The notes below the pieces were generated by a model, which ran no database searches, was not told where the DNA came from, and saw nothing but the letters and a program-made list of their open reading frames with translations. Source: Rhizobiaceae bacterium (lineage in GTDB: Bacteria > Pseudomonadota > Alphaproteobacteria > Rhizobiales > Rhizobiaceae). From it: a stretch of 64,000 nucleotides of DNA. The position numbers and the translations under genes are program-made. Below are positions 8,944 through 19,101 of this stretch, piece by piece; position 1 is the first letter of the stretch, and each line of letters begins with the position of its first letter. Location of the stretch: contig CAJPFN010000009.1 of the NCBI GenBank assembly GCA_905339215.1, forward strand, positions 1 to 64,000, read 5' to 3'.

Positions 8944-10155
8944 TCAGCCTTCCGGCGCCTTCCAGCCGTACAGCCAGTCGAGGCTGCGCACGAGCTGGGA
9001 GGCGGGCGTGATGGCGAGGATGCGGTCGCGGGCAAAGGCGACCGCGCCGCCGGCGTGCCAGGTGAAATGGTTGAAGGCGCCGCGCCTGACGACCCGCGCC
9101 ACGCGCGGCCGGCGCGCCGCCTGGTAGTCGGCGAGCGCGGCCGCCATGTCGTCGCGGCGGGCGGCGACGCAATGCGCAAGGACCGCGGCGTCCTCGATCC
9201 CCATCGCTGCTCCCTGTGCGGCGAACGGCGTCATGGCGTGGGCGGCGTCGCCGACCAGCGCGATGCCGCCCGGAGCGATCCACGGATGGCCGGCCTCGAC
9301 CATATGCAGCGGCCAGGATGTCCACGGCCGCGCCTCCGCGGCGAGCCGTACCAGTTCCGGCGCGCAGCCGCGCATCGCTTCGCCGAGCACGGCCGGATCG
9401 ACCTCGCGCGACCAGACCTCGCCCATCGGCTCGCCGGCGGTGACAGCGACGAGGTTGATGGCGCCGCCGCCGCGCACGGGGTAGGCGATCAGGTGCACCG
9501 ACGGATGCATGAAGGCGGTGACCACGTCGGTCGGCGCGATCTTCTGGAAGGCCCGGCCGGCCTCGCTCTCGGCACGGACGACCGTGCGCCAGGCGATGCG
9601 GCCGGAGAACCGGCTGCGCCCGACCGAGCCGAGGCCGCGGATCGTCGACCAGACGCCGTCGGCGCCGACCAGCAGCGCCCCGGCCATTTCCGTCACCTTG
9701 CCTTCGCGGTCGATCGAGGCGGTGATGCCGCGCCTGTGCACGGCGACGTCGCGGACCGCCGCACCGAGCGAAAGGGTGATGTCGGGATGGCGTCCGACCC
9801 GGGCCAGAAGCGCGCTCTGCAGGTCGGCGCGGTGGGCGACGAGATAGGGCGCGCCCCAGCGCGCCTCGGCCGCTGCGCCGAGCGGGAACCGCGTTCTTTC
9901 CGCCAGCGTCGCGGCGTCGCGCAGCACGACGGCTTCCGGCTTCACCGCGGCGGGGCGCAGGAGGTCGAGGACGCCGAGGCGGGCGAGGATGTGGGTGGCG
10001 TTGGGCGACAGCTGCAGCCCGGCGCCGACCTCGGCGAGGCCCGGCGTGCGCTCGAAGATGTGCACGGAAAAGCCGCGCTCGGCGAGCGCAAGAGCCGTTG
10101 TCAGCCCGGCGATGCCCGCACCGGCGACGACCACCTGTCTGGAAAGCGCTTCCAT
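8944..10155 (-). CDS. FAD-dependent monooxygenase, salicylate hydroxylase-like
   Basis: A 403-aa class A flavoprotein monooxygenase (NAD(P)H-dependent aromatic hydroxylase type). It has the Rossmann ADP-binding motif at the N-terminus (VVVAGAGIAGLTTALALAERG), the DG motif (LLVGADGVWSTIRG) and the FAD-ribityl motif (LVGDAAHAMTPFAAQG). The N-terminus was placed at MEALSRQ because upstream sequence belongs to the next gene and shows no family similarity. Substrate is unknown; salicylate or another hydroxyaromatic is possible. A fragment resembling its C-terminus lies 0.8 kb downstream (8140-8260). Confidence 0.85.
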   Translation of the reverse strand: MEALSRQVVVAGAGIAGLTTALALAERGFSVHIFERTPGLAEVGAGLQLSPNATHILARLGVLDLLRPAAVKPEAVVLRDAATLAERTRFPLGAAAEARWGAPYLVAHRADLQSALLARVGRHPDITLSLGAAVRDVAVHRRGITASIDREGKVTEMAGALLVGADGVWSTIRGLGSVGRSRFSGRIAWRTVVRAESEAGRAFQKIAPTDVVTAFMHPSVHLIAYPVRGGGAINLVAVTAGEPMGEVWSREVDPAVLGEAMRGCAPELVRLAAEARPWTSWPLHMVEAGHPWIAPGGIALVGDAAHAMTPFAAQGAAMGIEDAAVLAHCVAARRDDMAAALADYQAARRPRVARVVRRGAFNHFTWHAGGAVAFARDRILAITPASQLVRSLDWLYGWKAPEG

Positions 10156-10183
10156 GGCCGGAGCCCGGCTTCCGGCTCCCGCC

Positions 10184-10429
10184 TCAGGCGGCCTTGTCGT
10201 GATAGGCGCAACCGGCCGGCCGGCTCTCGGCGGCGGCGAGCGATGCGTCGTAGCGATAGAGTGTCGAGCAGTAGGGGCAGACCTTTTCCGCCTCGTTGCC
10301 CATGTCGAGGAAGACGTGCGGATGGTCGAAGGGCGGATTGGCGCCGACGCACATGAATTCCTTGACGCCGATCTCGATCGCCGGATGCCCGGCGTCGTTC
10401 TGGAAGTGGGGAATGGAGCCACCGGCCAT
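10184..10429 (-). CDS. zinc-finger domain (CHCC type) protein
   Basis: An 81-aa protein of the zf-CHCC family, the bacterial relatives of the complex I subunit NDUFS6. Candidate metal ligands are Cys27, His38, Cys51 and Cys54 (VCPYCST). The usual core (GVKEFMCVGANPPFDHPHVFLDM) is intact. A role in respiratory complex I assembly or stability is inferred from the mitochondrial homologue. It lies 28 bases upstream of the monooxygenase gene on the same strand and may be cotranscribed. The ATG at 10429 fits the family length; the open frame continues further. Confidence 0.8.
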   Translation of the reverse strand: MAGGSIPHFQNDAGHPAIEIGVKEFMCVGANPPFDHPHVFLDMGNEAEKVCPYCSTLYRYDASLAAAESRPAGCAYHDKAA

Positions 10430-10609
10430 AGACTTGCCCTCGCGCTTGCGACGCGGACGCCCCGGCGCGTCCTGCCGTCGAGAGCGTTTGGAACATCTCG
10501 GACACCATTGCAAGGGAGTGAAATGAAACTGTTGCAAAAGCCTGCCACAGGATAACCTGATCAGAAACTCAGCCGGCTCAGGGAGGCCGGCCGCGGAGAC
10601 CCGACCGAC

Positions 10610-12817
10610 ATGACCGCATTGAGACCCGTGCAGACCGAATTCGTCACCGGCGCGGCGGCGACCGGGGAGGCGGAGGGCAATCCCGACCGTTTCGTCAACC
10701 GCGAATTCTCATGGCTTCAGTTCAACCGGCGCGTCCTCCAGCAGGCACAGTTCGCCAGCCATCCGCTGCTCGAGCGGGTGCGCTTCCTGTCGATCTCGGC
10801 CACCAATCTCGACGAGTTCTTCATGGTGCGCGTGGCCGGTCTCGCCGGCCAGGTGCGCGAGGGCATTGCCATCCGCAGCCCCGACGGCCGTACGCCTGAG
10901 CAGCAGCTCGACCAGGTGTTGCGCGAAGTGGAAAGGCTGCAGGAGGACCAGCAGGCGATCCTCTCGGACCTGATGGGCCTGCTGAAGGCGGAGGGGATCG
11001 AGACGGTTGCCGCCGACGCGCTCAGCCGCGACGACAGGTCCTGGCTGGAGGAGCATTTCCTCGAATCGGTCTTCCCGGTTCTCACGCCGCTCTCGATCGA
11101 TCCGGCGCATCCGTTCCCGTTCATCCCCAATCTCGGCTTCTCGATCGCGCTGCAGCTCCGCCACATCAAGAACGGCGAGGAGATGACGGCGCTGCTGCGC
11201 CTGCCTCCCGCGCTGAAGCGCTTCATTCGGCTCCCCGACCGCAAGGGCACGATCCGTTTCGTCCTGCTCGAAGACACGGTGAACCTGTGCATCGCGAAGC
11301 TCTTTCCCGGCTACGAGGTGAAGGGCTCCGGAACCTTCCGCATCATCCGCGATAGCGACATCGAGGTGGAGGAGGAGGCCGAGGACCTGGTGCGTCTGTT
11401 CGAGACGGCGCTGAAGCGACGCCGCCGCGGTGCGGTGATCCGCATCGAGTTCGACAACGTCATGCCCGAGGTGTTGCGCGAATTCGTCGCGGGTGAGCTC
11501 GGCCTTTCGGCCAACCGCATCAGCGTGCTGACCGGTCCGCTGGCGGTGAACCAGATTTCCGAGGTCGTCTCGGTGGCGCGCGACGACCTGAAATTCACGC
11601 CCTACAACCCGCGCTTCCCCGAGCGCATCCGCGACCATGGCGGCGATTGCTTCGCCGCGATCCGCGAGAAGGATCTCGTCGTCCACCACCCTTATGAATC
11701 CTTCGACGTGGTCGTGCAGTTCTTGCGCCAGGCGGCCGCCGACCCGGACGTGGTGGCGATCAAGCAGACGCTCTACCGCACCTCCAACGACAGCCCGATC
11801 GTGCGCGCCCTGGTCGATGCCGCCGAGGCAGGCAAGTCGGTGACCGCGCTGGTCGAGCTGAAGGCGCGTTTCGACGAGGAGTCCAACATCCGCTGGGCAC
11901 GCGACCTCGAGAGGGCCGGCGTGCAGGTGGTGTTCGGCTTCCTCGAACTGAAGACCCACGCCAAGATGTCGATCGTGGTGCGCCGCGAGGACCAGAAGCT
12001 CAGGAGCTACGTGCACCTCGGCACCGGCAACTACCACCCGATCACGGCGCGCATCTATACCGACCTTTCCTACTTCACGTCCGACCCGGCGATCGCCCGC
12101 GACGTCACCCAGATTTTCAACTTCATCACCGGCTACGCCGAGCCGGCGCGCGAGATGAAGCTGGCGATCTCGCCGTTCACGCTGCGCGCGCGCATCCTCG
12201 GCCACATCCGCGACGAGATCGAACACGCCCGCGCCGGGCGTCCCGCGCGCATCTGGATGAAGATGAACTCTCTGGTCGATCCGGTCGTCATCGACGCGCT
12301 CTACGATGCCAGCAACGCCGGCGTGGAGATCGAACTCGTCGTGCGCGGCATCTGCTGCCTGCGGCCCCAGGTGCCCGGCCTGTCGGAGAACATCCGCGTC
12401 AAGTCGATCGTCGGCCGCTTCCTCGAACACAGCCGCATCTACTGTTTCGGCAACGGCCACGGACTGCCCTCCGACGAGGCGATCGTCTATATCGGCTCGG
12501 CCGACATGATGCCGCGCAACCTGGACCGTCGCGTCGAGACGCTGGTGCCGATCACCAACCTGACCGTGCACGAGCAGATCCTCGGCCAGATCATGCTCGG
12601 CAACATCATGGACAACCAGCAGAGTTTCGAAGTATTGCCAGACGGCACCTCGCGCCGGATGATCCCGGACGAGGGGGAGGAGCCCTTCAACGCCCAGGAA
12701 TATTTCATGACGAATCCGAGTCTGTCGGGACGGGGCGACGCACTGAAGTCGCACGCGCCGAAGCGGATCGCGCAGTTCAAGCGGCAGAAGAAAGCCGTCC
12801 AAGCCGGTAAAGCATGA
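10610..12817 (+). CDS. ppk1: polyphosphate kinase 1
   Basis: A 735-aa PPK1, which polymerises the gamma phosphate of ATP into inorganic polyphosphate. The N-terminal helical domain starts at [17 protein letters not shown]. The catalytic phospholipase-D-like domains include the histidine segments [15 protein letters not shown] and [15 protein letters not shown], and the C-terminal [18 protein letters not shown]. Length matches the family. It overlaps ppx by 4 bases (ATGA), so synthesis and breakdown enzymes are translationally coupled, a common alphaproteobacterial arrangement. The interval 10430-10609 should hold the promoter. Confidence 0.96.
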   Translation: MTALRPVQTEFVTGAAATGEAEGNPDRFVNREFSWLQFNRRVLQQAQFASHPLLERVRFLSISATNLDEFFMVRVAGLAGQVREGIAIRSPDGRTPEQQLDQVLREVERLQEDQQAILSDLMGLLKAEGIETVAADALSRDDRSWLEEHFLESVFPVLTPLSIDPAHPFPFIPNLGFSIALQLRHIKNGEEMTALLRLPPALKRFIRLPDRKGTIRFVLLEDTVNLCIAKLFPGYEVKGSGTFRIIRDSDIEVEEEAEDLVRLFETALKRRRRGAVIRIEFDNVMPEVLREFVAGELGLSANRISVLTGPLAVNQISEVVSVARDDLKFTPYNPRFPERIRDHGGDCFAAIREKDLVVHHPYESFDVVVQFLRQAAADPDVVAIKQTLYRTSNDSPIVRALVDAAEAGKSVTALVELKARFDEESNIRWARDLERAGVQVVFGFLELKTHAKMSIVVRREDQKLRSYVHLGTGNYHPITARIYTDLSYFTSDPAIARDVTQIFNFITGYAEPAREMKLAISPFTLRARILGHIRDEIEHARAGRPARIWMKMNSLVDPVVIDALYDASNAGVEIELVVRGICCLRPQVPGLSENIRVKSIVGRFLEHSRIYCFGNGHGLPSDEAIVYIGSADMMPRNLDRRVETLVPITNLTVHEQILGQIMLGNIMDNQQSFEVLPDGTSRRMIPDEGEEPFNAQEYFMTNPSLSGRGDALKSHAPKRIAQFKRQKKAVQAGKA

Positions 12818-14334
12818 TCGCAAACTCCCAGGGCCGGCTCCCCGACCGCCGTCCCCTGTCCATCATCGACATAGGATCGAACTCGATCCGACTGGTCATC
12901 TACGAAGGCATCGCCCGCTCGCCGACGATTCTCTTCAACGAGAAGATGCTCGCCGGCCTCGGCCGCGGCCTCGTCGCCACGGGAAAGCTGGATCCCGAAG
13001 CGGTGACGCGTGCAGTCGAGGAGTTCCGCCGCTTCCGCGCGTTGTCCGAGCAGGCGGGGGCGGCCAGGCTGCACGTCATCGCCACCGCCGCCGCACGCGA
13101 GGCGCAGAACGGCATGGACTTCATCCACCGCGCCGAAGACATCCTCGGCGTGCCGATCCGCGTGCTCAGCGGCCGGGAAGAGGCCTACTATTCGGCGCTC
13201 GGCGTCATCTCCGGCTTCCATCCCGCCGACGGTATCGCCGGCGACCTCGGTGGCGGCAGCCTCGAACTGATCGACATCCGCGGCGAGACGATCGGCGACG
13301 GAATCACGCTGCCGCTCGGCGGCCTGCGACTCCAGGACATGTCGAGGAATTCGCCGGCCGCCGCTGCACGAATCGCCCGCGACGAGCTGGAGCGTGCCAG
13401 GCTCTTGAAGGGCGGCGCCGGCAGGACGTTCTATGCGGTCGGCGGCACGTGGCGAAACCTCGCCCGCCTGCACATGAGCGCCACGGGGTACTCGCTGGCG
13501 GTCATGCACCACTACGAGATGTCGGCGTCGGCGTCGGCGGATTTCCTGAAGCAGGTGGCGCGCGGCGAGGTCGAGAAGATCAAGGGCATCGAGCGGGTGT
13601 CGAAGAGCCGCCGCGCGCTGCTGCCCTACGGCGCCGCCGTGCTGCAGGAGATCGTGGCGCGGCAGAAGCCGTCGAAGATCGTCGTTTCCGCGCTCGGCGT
13701 GCGCGAGGGATTTCTCTACTCGTTGCTGGCCGAGGACGAGCAGAGACGGGATCCGCTAATCTCGGCGGCGGAAGAACTGGCACTGCTGCGCGCCCGCTCG
13801 GTCAAGCATGCGCACGAACTCGCCGCCTGGACCGGCGAGACGCTGCGCGCCTTCGGCGTCGACGAGACGACGGACGAGGCGCGCTACCGGCACGCGGCCT
13901 GCCTGCTCGCCGACATCGGCTGGCGCGCGCATCCCGAATACCGCGGCACCCAGTCGCTCAACATCATCGCCCACGCCTCCTTCATCGGCGTCGATCATCC
14001 GGGTCGGGCCTTCATCGCGCTGACCAACCTCTATCGTCACGAGGGAATCTTCGGTGACGCCGCGTCGCCGGAGATGCAGGCGCTGGCGACGCCGCGCCTT
14101 CTCGAAAGGGCGCGGCTGCTCGGCGCCATCTTGCGCGTGGTCTACCTGTTCTCCGCGGCCATGCCCGGGGTCATCCCGTCGTTGAAATGGGAGCCGAGGC
14201 CGGGCGATGCGCTGGCGCTGGTCATTCCACCGGCTTACGCGGCGCTGAACGGGGAACGGCCCGCCGGCCGGCTGGCGCAGCTTTCCCGTATCCTCGGCAA
14301 GCCGCTGGAACTCGCCGTCGGTCCCGCCGACTGA
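12814..14334 (+). CDS. ppx: exopolyphosphatase (Ppx/GppA family)
   Basis: A 506-aa Ppx/GppA phosphatase of the ASKHA fold; it removes terminal phosphates from polyphosphate or hydrolyses pppGpp. The signatures are the N-terminal phosphate loop [37 protein letters not shown], and the second phosphate loop [13 protein letters not shown]. The C-terminal third (HD-like, [12 protein letters not shown] and [17 protein letters not shown]) matches the long Ppx form. Its start overlaps the end of ppk1. Choice between polyphosphatase and GppA activity is by linkage to ppk1. Confidence 0.93.
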   Translation: MIANSQGRLPDRRPLSIIDIGSNSIRLVIYEGIARSPTILFNEKMLAGLGRGLVATGKLDPEAVTRAVEEFRRFRALSEQAGAARLHVIATAAAREAQNGMDFIHRAEDILGVPIRVLSGREEAYYSALGVISGFHPADGIAGDLGGGSLELIDIRGETIGDGITLPLGGLRLQDMSRNSPAAAARIARDELERARLLKGGAGRTFYAVGGTWRNLARLHMSATGYSLAVMHHYEMSASASADFLKQVARGEVEKIKGIERVSKSRRALLPYGAAVLQEIVARQKPSKIVVSALGVREGFLYSLLAEDEQRRDPLISAAEELALLRARSVKHAHELAAWTGETLRAFGVDETTDEARYRHAACLLADIGWRAHPEYRGTQSLNIIAHASFIGVDHPGRAFIALTNLYRHEGIFGDAASPEMQALATPRLLERARLLGAILRVVYLFSAAMPGVIPSLKWEPRPGDALALVIPPAYAALNGERPAGRLAQLSRILGKPLELAVGPAD

Positions 14335-14372
14335 GTACCCGCATCGCCGCCCGCAAGTCGTCTGGATGTGCG

Positions 14373-15338
14373 TTACGGAACGGTTTTCAGGAATTCGTCG
14401 ATCGCGGCGAACATCTCGGCGTTGTGGCCGACCCAGACATGGCCGCCCGTCGGGTAGCCGACCAGCCCTGCGCCGGCAATCTTCGCGACCATGTAGCGGG
14501 CAGCGTCATAGGTGCCGAAGCGGTCGTCCTCGAGCGAGATCGCCAGCGTCGGCACGGAAATCCGCTCCAGCGCTTGCGGAGCCGGATTGCCGGCCAGCTT
14601 TGCGTCGTTGATCAATCCGCGCTGGCGCCGGCTGACCGGCAGGATGTTGCGCAGGATCTGGTCCACCCGTGCCTGGTCGTCGAGGGAGGCGGCGTGGACG
14701 AGGGCAGGGTCGGTGGCGAGCATGGTGCCGACCATCTGGTCGCGCAGGAGCTGGAGTGCTGCCCAGAACAGGAAGTCGGAGCCAAGCATCGCCCGCATGA
14801 CGCGTTCCTGCATCGGGCTCATCGGTGCGAAGGTCGGCCGCTCCGGCGCATAGGTCGCCGGTACGATGGCGACCAGCGCGCTGCAGCGGTCGGGGTGGCG
14901 GATGGCGAATTCGATCGCCGGCAGCGCGCCGGCCGATCCGCCGGCCACCGGCAGGCGGTCGATGCCGAGCGCGTCGAGGAGGTCGACGAAGGCGTCGGCC
15001 TGGGCGGCCGAACCCGCATCGGCGGGGTAGTCGCTGCGCAGGTAGCCGAAGCGCGACGGCGCGATCACCCGGTACCCGGCGACCACAAGCGGCGCCCCGA
15101 AATGCAAGCCCTGGTCGAAGCCGCCGCCCGTGCCGTGGATCATCAGGAGCGGCCGGCCGGCGCCCTTCTCCGCATATTCCATCGTGCCGGCGCGCGTGGC
15201 GATCGTCACGCTGCCGGCGGCGATGCGAGCTTCTGCCAGGTCCAACTCGGTCCGGTAGGCCGAACGGACCGCGCCGCCCGCGACGGCCGCGGCGCCGGCG
15301 ACGATCCCTAGTCCGAGTACGGTCCTGCGCGATACCAT
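14373..15338 (-). CDS. secreted alpha/beta hydrolase
   Basis: A 321-aa alpha/beta-hydrolase-fold protein. The nucleophile elbow is GGSAG within LPVAGGSAGALPAIEF; the oxyanion segment is MIHGTGGG; the acid is probably the Asp in LEDDRFG and the His lies in GGHVWVGH. The N-terminus (VSRRTVLGLGIVAGAAAVAGG) is a signal sequence with twin arginines, so export through Tat is possible. Substrate is not predictable; such enzymes include esterases and C-C hydrolases. It is convergent with ppx, 38 bases apart. Confidence 0.82.
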   Translation of the reverse strand: MVSRRTVLGLGIVAGAAAVAGGAVRSAYRTELDLAEARIAAGSVTIATRAGTMEYAEKGAGRPLLMIHGTGGGFDQGLHFGAPLVVAGYRVIAPSRFGYLRSDYPADAGSAAQADAFVDLLDALGIDRLPVAGGSAGALPAIEFAIRHPDRCSALVAIVPATYAPERPTFAPMSPMQERVMRAMLGSDFLFWAALQLLRDQMVGTMLATDPALVHAASLDDQARVDQILRNILPVSRRQRGLINDAKLAGNPAPQALERISVPTLAISLEDDRFGTYDAARYMVAKIAGAGLVGYPTGGHVWVGHNAEMFAAIDEFLKTVP

Positions 15339-15425
15339 CGAAGGCGCTCCATCACCGTGCGGCGGGAAGCTGACAGTTTCACGGTCCGTCGCGCCTTGAC
15401 GGGGGTCAATGGCGATGTGGCGGGT

Positions 15426-16577
15426 TCAGGGCGTGAAGACGCGGATCTTGCGTTTGTCGAACTTGACCGCGATTTCGCCGCGCACCAGTTTCAGCGCCTC
15501 CTCGCCAAAGACCTCGCGCCGCCAGCCGTGGAGCGCCGGAACGTCGGCGGTCTCGCCTTCCGCCGCGATGCGGTCGATCTCGTCGGAGGAGGCGAGCACC
15601 TTCGCTGCCACGCCCTCGCGCTCGGCGACGATGCGCAGCAGCACCTTGAGCAGTTCCGCGGCCGCGCTCGATCCCTCCTGGTTCGGTTGCTGCCTCGGCA
15701 ACCTCGGCATCTGCTCCTTGGGCATGTCGACGGCCGCGTTGACGACGCCGATCAGCGCCGTCGCGGTCGACGAGCGTTCCCAGCCCTTCGGCGTGGTGCG
15801 CAGGCGGGCGAGGGCGGCCGCGTCGCGCGGCTGCTGCTGGGCGATCTCGTAGAGCGCGTCGTCCTTGATGACACGTCCGCGCGGCACGTTGCGCTCGCGT
15901 GCCTCGCGCTCGCGCCAGGCGGCGACCGCTTGGAGCACGGCGAGCTCGATCGGTTTCCTCACTCGCATCTTCAGCCGCTTCCATGCGTCTTCCGGATGCG
16001 GGTCGTACGTTTCGCGGGCGGTGAGGATGTCCATCTCCTCCTTGAGCCAGTGCGCCCGGCCCTCGCGCTCGAGCTCTGCCTGCAAATGGAGGTAGACGTC
16101 GATCAGATGGGTGACGTCGGCCAGCGCGTAGACCAGCTGCTTTTCCGATAGCGGCCGGTGGCGCCAGTCGGTGAAGCGCGACGACTTGTCGATCTGCGCC
16201 CCGGTGATCTTCTGCACCAGCTGGTCGTAGGAGACGCTGTCGCCGAATCCGCAGACCATCGCAGCGACCTGCGTGTCGAAGACCGGATGCGGGATGAGTC
16301 CGCCGCGGTGGAAGACGATTTCGATGTCCTGCCGGGCGGCGTGGAAGACCTTCAGGACGTGTTCGTCGGCCATCAGCCTGAAGAAGGGGGCGAGGTCGAG
16401 GCCGTCGGCCAGGGGATCGACGAGCGCAGTCACGCCGGGCGCGGCCATCTGGATCAGGCAGAGTTCGGGCCAGAATGTCGTTTCGCGGATGAATTCGGTG
16501 TCGACGGTAACGAACTCTCCGAGCGACAGTTTCGCGACCACGTCTTCCAGTTCTGCCTGCGTCTTGATCAATTGCAT
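15426..16577 (-). CDS. rnd: ribonuclease D
   Basis: A 383-aa 3'-5' exoribonuclease that trims tRNA and other structured RNA ends. The DEDD exonuclease motifs are VDTEFIRETTFWPELCLIQ (Exo I), KVFHAARQDIEIV (Exo II) and YALADVTHLIDVY (Exo III). An HRDC domain follows (about residues 205-285: REREARERNVPRGRVIKDD). MQLIKTQ at 16577 was chosen as start because it is the family's usual N-terminus; the frame is open 96 bases further. It diverges from a small NTF2-like gene. Confidence 0.93.
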   Translation of the reverse strand: MQLIKTQAELEDVVAKLSLGEFVTVDTEFIRETTFWPELCLIQMAAPGVTALVDPLADGLDLAPFFRLMADEHVLKVFHAARQDIEIVFHRGGLIPHPVFDTQVAAMVCGFGDSVSYDQLVQKITGAQIDKSSRFTDWRHRPLSEKQLVYALADVTHLIDVYLHLQAELEREGRAHWLKEEMDILTARETYDPHPEDAWKRLKMRVRKPIELAVLQAVAAWREREARERNVPRGRVIKDDALYEIAQQQPRDAAALARLRTTPKGWERSSTATALIGVVNAAVDMPKEQMPRLPRQQPNQEGSSAAAELLKVLLRIVAEREGVAAKVLASSDEIDRIAAEGETADVPALHGWRREVFGEEALKLVRGEIAVKFDKRKIRVFTP

Positions 16578-16728
16578 CGATTGTCTATCCGGCGACGGTG
16601 TCGCCTCCAATTGCTGTTTCGACCCGCCACGCGGCCTCCGGACCCCGACCGTCGCAGGCTTGATGGCGATCAATGCTCAATTAGCGGGCGCTACTCAAGT
16701 TCATTCTCCATTCCAAGGAGCCGGAAGC

Positions 16729-17127
16729 GTGGACATCGATGGTCTGGATGACGAGCGGAGAGCGCTGTGGGAGCGCGCGAGCGGGCTTTGGGAGATGCTG
16801 CTCAAGCGCGACGGGGATTCGATCCGGGCCGCAATCCATCCCGCCTACAGCGGCTGGGTGACCGGCCAGCCGCAGCCGCACGGCCGCGATGCGGCACTGG
16901 CGGCGGCGGCCGGAGAGGCGCCGCGTCTAAGGGAGTATCACCTCGATCCGGTCGGCATCAGCATCGCCGATGGCACGGCCGGCATCGTCCACTACCGCTA
17001 CGCTGCGACGCTCGAAACGGAGGGAAGGACTGAACGCGTCAGCGGCCGCTGGACGGAAGTCTACCTGCGGCGCGGCGGCATATGGACGATGATCGGCGTC
17101 AGCGGCGGCCCGGACGGCCAGCGCTAG
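16729..17127 (+). CDS. SnoaL/NTF2-like (DUF4440-type) small protein
   Basis: A 132-aa single-domain protein with the SnoaL-like pattern: an N-terminal helix with ALWERASGLWEMLLKRD, a GRDAALAA segment, and a beta-rich C-terminus ending GRWTEVYLRRGGIWTMIGVSGG. GTG 16729 was chosen because AAGGAG (16715-16720) lies 8 bases upstream; an ATG at 16664 lacks this. These folds serve as ketosteroid-isomerase-like enzymes or binding proteins; no catalytic residue can be assigned. Its stop overlaps the stop of the convergent MFS gene by 4 bases. Confidence 0.75.
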   Translation: MDIDGLDDERRALWERASGLWEMLLKRDGDSIRAAIHPAYSGWVTGQPQPHGRDAALAAAAGEAPRLREYHLDPVGISIADGTAGIVHYRYAATLETEGRTERVSGRWTEVYLRRGGIWTMIGVSGGPDGQR

Positions 17128-18368
17128 GCGTGGTCGTCGCGGTTGCGGCCGTCGCCGCGCTTCGCCAGCCTGGCGAAGATCGTCGAGGTCCGGAGCAGAG
17201 CGGTGAATCGCGAGCGGCTTTCCGCCGGCACGCCCGGCCGCGCCCGCATGCGGTAGAGGATGATCAGGATCAGGACGCCGTAGACGATTGCGTTGAAGGT
17301 GAACAGGAAGGACGGGCCGAACAGCTGCATGGACAGCGCGGCGAGATAGGGGCCGCCGATCGCGCCGAACGAATAGAACAGCATCAGCGCCGCGTTGACG
17401 AGCACGAATTCGCCCTTGTCGGCGCGGTCGTTGGCGTGGGCTGCGGCCAGCGAGAACATCGGCATGGCGAAGCAGCCGAAGACGAAGACGTAAGCGAAGT
17501 TTGCCAGCGGCGCGCTGCCGGCGAGATGGGAAAGGGCGAGCGCGGCGGTCATGGCGAGCCCCGCCGTCAGCATCAGTACCGTGCGACGGTCCCAGCGGTC
17601 GGAGAGATAGCCGAGCGGGTACTGGATGAACGCTCCGCCGACGATGCCGACGCTGACGAAGGTGACGACGTCGGTGACCGACATGCCGATATCCTCGGCA
17701 TAGACGGGCGAGAGCGTGCGGAAGGCGCTGTTGGTGACGCCGACGGCGATGCAGGCGATCGCAGCCAGCGGCGAGATCCGCCAGGCGCGCGCCAGATCGA
17801 GCTTCACCTCCTCGGGCGGGGCGGGATTCGAGCGGTCGCCGAGCGACACCGGCACGAGCGACAGCGTGATCATGATTGACATGATGGCGAAGATGGCAAA
17901 GCCGCCGGCGCCGAATACCGGGATCAGGAATTGGCAGCCGGTCACCGCGCCGATGTCGATCATGCGGTAGATGGCGAGCACGCGGGCGCGGTTCTCGTTG
18001 GAGACGCCGGAGTTGAGCCATGCCTCCATCACGGTGAACAGCCCGGCGAAGCAGAAACCGGTGACGAAACGTATCGCCGACCACACGACAGGGTCGATGA
18101 CCAGCACGAGCAGCAGAGACCCGACCGACGCCATCGCCGCGAGCGCCGAGAAGGAGCGTACGTAGCCGACGTCCCTCATGATGCGCGTGATCGCCAGGCA
18201 GCCGAGCAGGAAGCCGGCGAAATAGGATGTGCCCATGAAGCCGATGACGGTCGGCGAGAAGCCCTCCTGCGCGCCGCGCAGCGCGATCAGCGTTCCCTGC
18301 AGGCCGTTGCCGCCGAGCAGGATGCCGGCGGCGGTGAGCAGGGGAATTAGCGGGCGGATGGATGACAT
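17124..18368 (-). CDS. MFS transporter
   Basis: A 414-aa inner-membrane major facilitator with about 12 hydrophobic segments. The loop 2-3 motif is degenerate (GCLAITRIMRDVGYVR) and the loop 8-9 motif is recognisable (YPLGYLSDRWDRRTVLML). The sequence resembles the YcaD/UMF2-type permeases of proteobacteria. The substrate is unknown. The start MSSIRPLIPLL begins directly at the first helix; the open frame upstream is Arg-rich and unlike any leader. It is divergent from the GNAT gene, 156 bases away. Confidence 0.85.
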   Translation of the reverse strand: MSSIRPLIPLLTAAGILLGGNGLQGTLIALRGAQEGFSPTVIGFMGTSYFAGFLLGCLAITRIMRDVGYVRSFSALAAMASVGSLLLVLVIDPVVWSAIRFVTGFCFAGLFTVMEAWLNSGVSNENRARVLAIYRMIDIGAVTGCQFLIPVFGAGGFAIFAIMSIMITLSLVPVSLGDRSNPAPPEEVKLDLARAWRISPLAAIACIAVGVTNSAFRTLSPVYAEDIGMSVTDVVTFVSVGIVGGAFIQYPLGYLSDRWDRRTVLMLTAGLAMTAALALSHLAGSAPLANFAYVFVFGCFAMPMFSLAAAHANDRADKGEFVLVNAALMLFYSFGAIGGPYLAALSMQLFGPSFLFTFNAIVYGVLILIILYRMRARPGVPAESRSRFTALLRTSTIFARLAKRGDGRNRDDHA

Positions 18369-18524
18369 TGTTCCGGAACGGATTCGCGATCCGGATTCAA
18401 TAGTCGGATCAGAAGTGCAAATCGACAAGGATCGCCCTGGAGCGACGCATTTGCGGCGCCTGCGCCAACGCCGCCGTGCCGGTCTCGGCGGATATTGCGG
18501 TCGGGGCATTCGCCGGAGGGCAAG

Positions 18525-18941
18525 ATGGTCACATTGACGACGACGACGGCCGTATCCGACGACGTGGCGGACCTGATCGGCGACGGGCTCAACGGCTTCA
18601 ATAGGGAGCGGGCAGGTTTTCCGGACGAGCGGATGCTGTGGATCGTCGCCCATGACGAGGACGGCTCAGTCGCCGGCGGGCTGAAGGGCAGGAGCGAGTT
18701 CGCCTGGCTGTTCGTCGACTGGCTGTGGATCCGGGCCGACCGGCGCGGGCAGGGCATCGGGCGACAGCTGCTGGAAGGCGCCGAGGCGGAGGCGCGGGCG
18801 CGCGGCTGCGCCGGTGTCTATCTCGGCTCGTTCACCTTCCAGGCGCCGGACTACTACAAGCGCGCGGGCTATACGGAGTTCGGACGCATCGAGGGCTTCC
18901 CGCCGGGCCACGCGCTGGTGTTCCTGCTGAAGCGGCTCTGA
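18525..18941 (+). CDS. GNAT-family N-acetyltransferase
   Basis: A 138-aa GNAT protein. The acetyl-CoA pyrophosphate-binding motif A is [24 protein letters not shown], and the C-terminal motif B is [18 protein letters not shown]. It transfers an acetyl group to an unidentified amine. The start MVTLTTTTA follows a good ribosome-binding site (GGAGGGCAAG, 18515-18524). Length is normal for the small bacterial GNATs. It stands alone 160 bases before aspS. Confidence 0.85.
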   Translation: MVTLTTTTAVSDDVADLIGDGLNGFNRERAGFPDERMLWIVAHDEDGSVAGGLKGRSEFAWLFVDWLWIRADRRGQGIGRQLLEGAEAEARARGCAGVYLGSFTFQAPDYYKRAGYTEFGRIEGFPPGHALVFLLKRL

Positions 18942-19101
18942 CGCCTGGACTGCCGGGCCGGGCAGGGGGGCAGGAGCGCGGTGCCGCCGCGACCTCGCTT
19001 GCCTTGACAAACCCTACCTCCCATGCGCTTTTCGCGCCGAAAATCGGACCGGCCGATCTGATCCGCCGTCCTTCCCTTGCTTTAATGAACTGGACCGTGA
19101 A

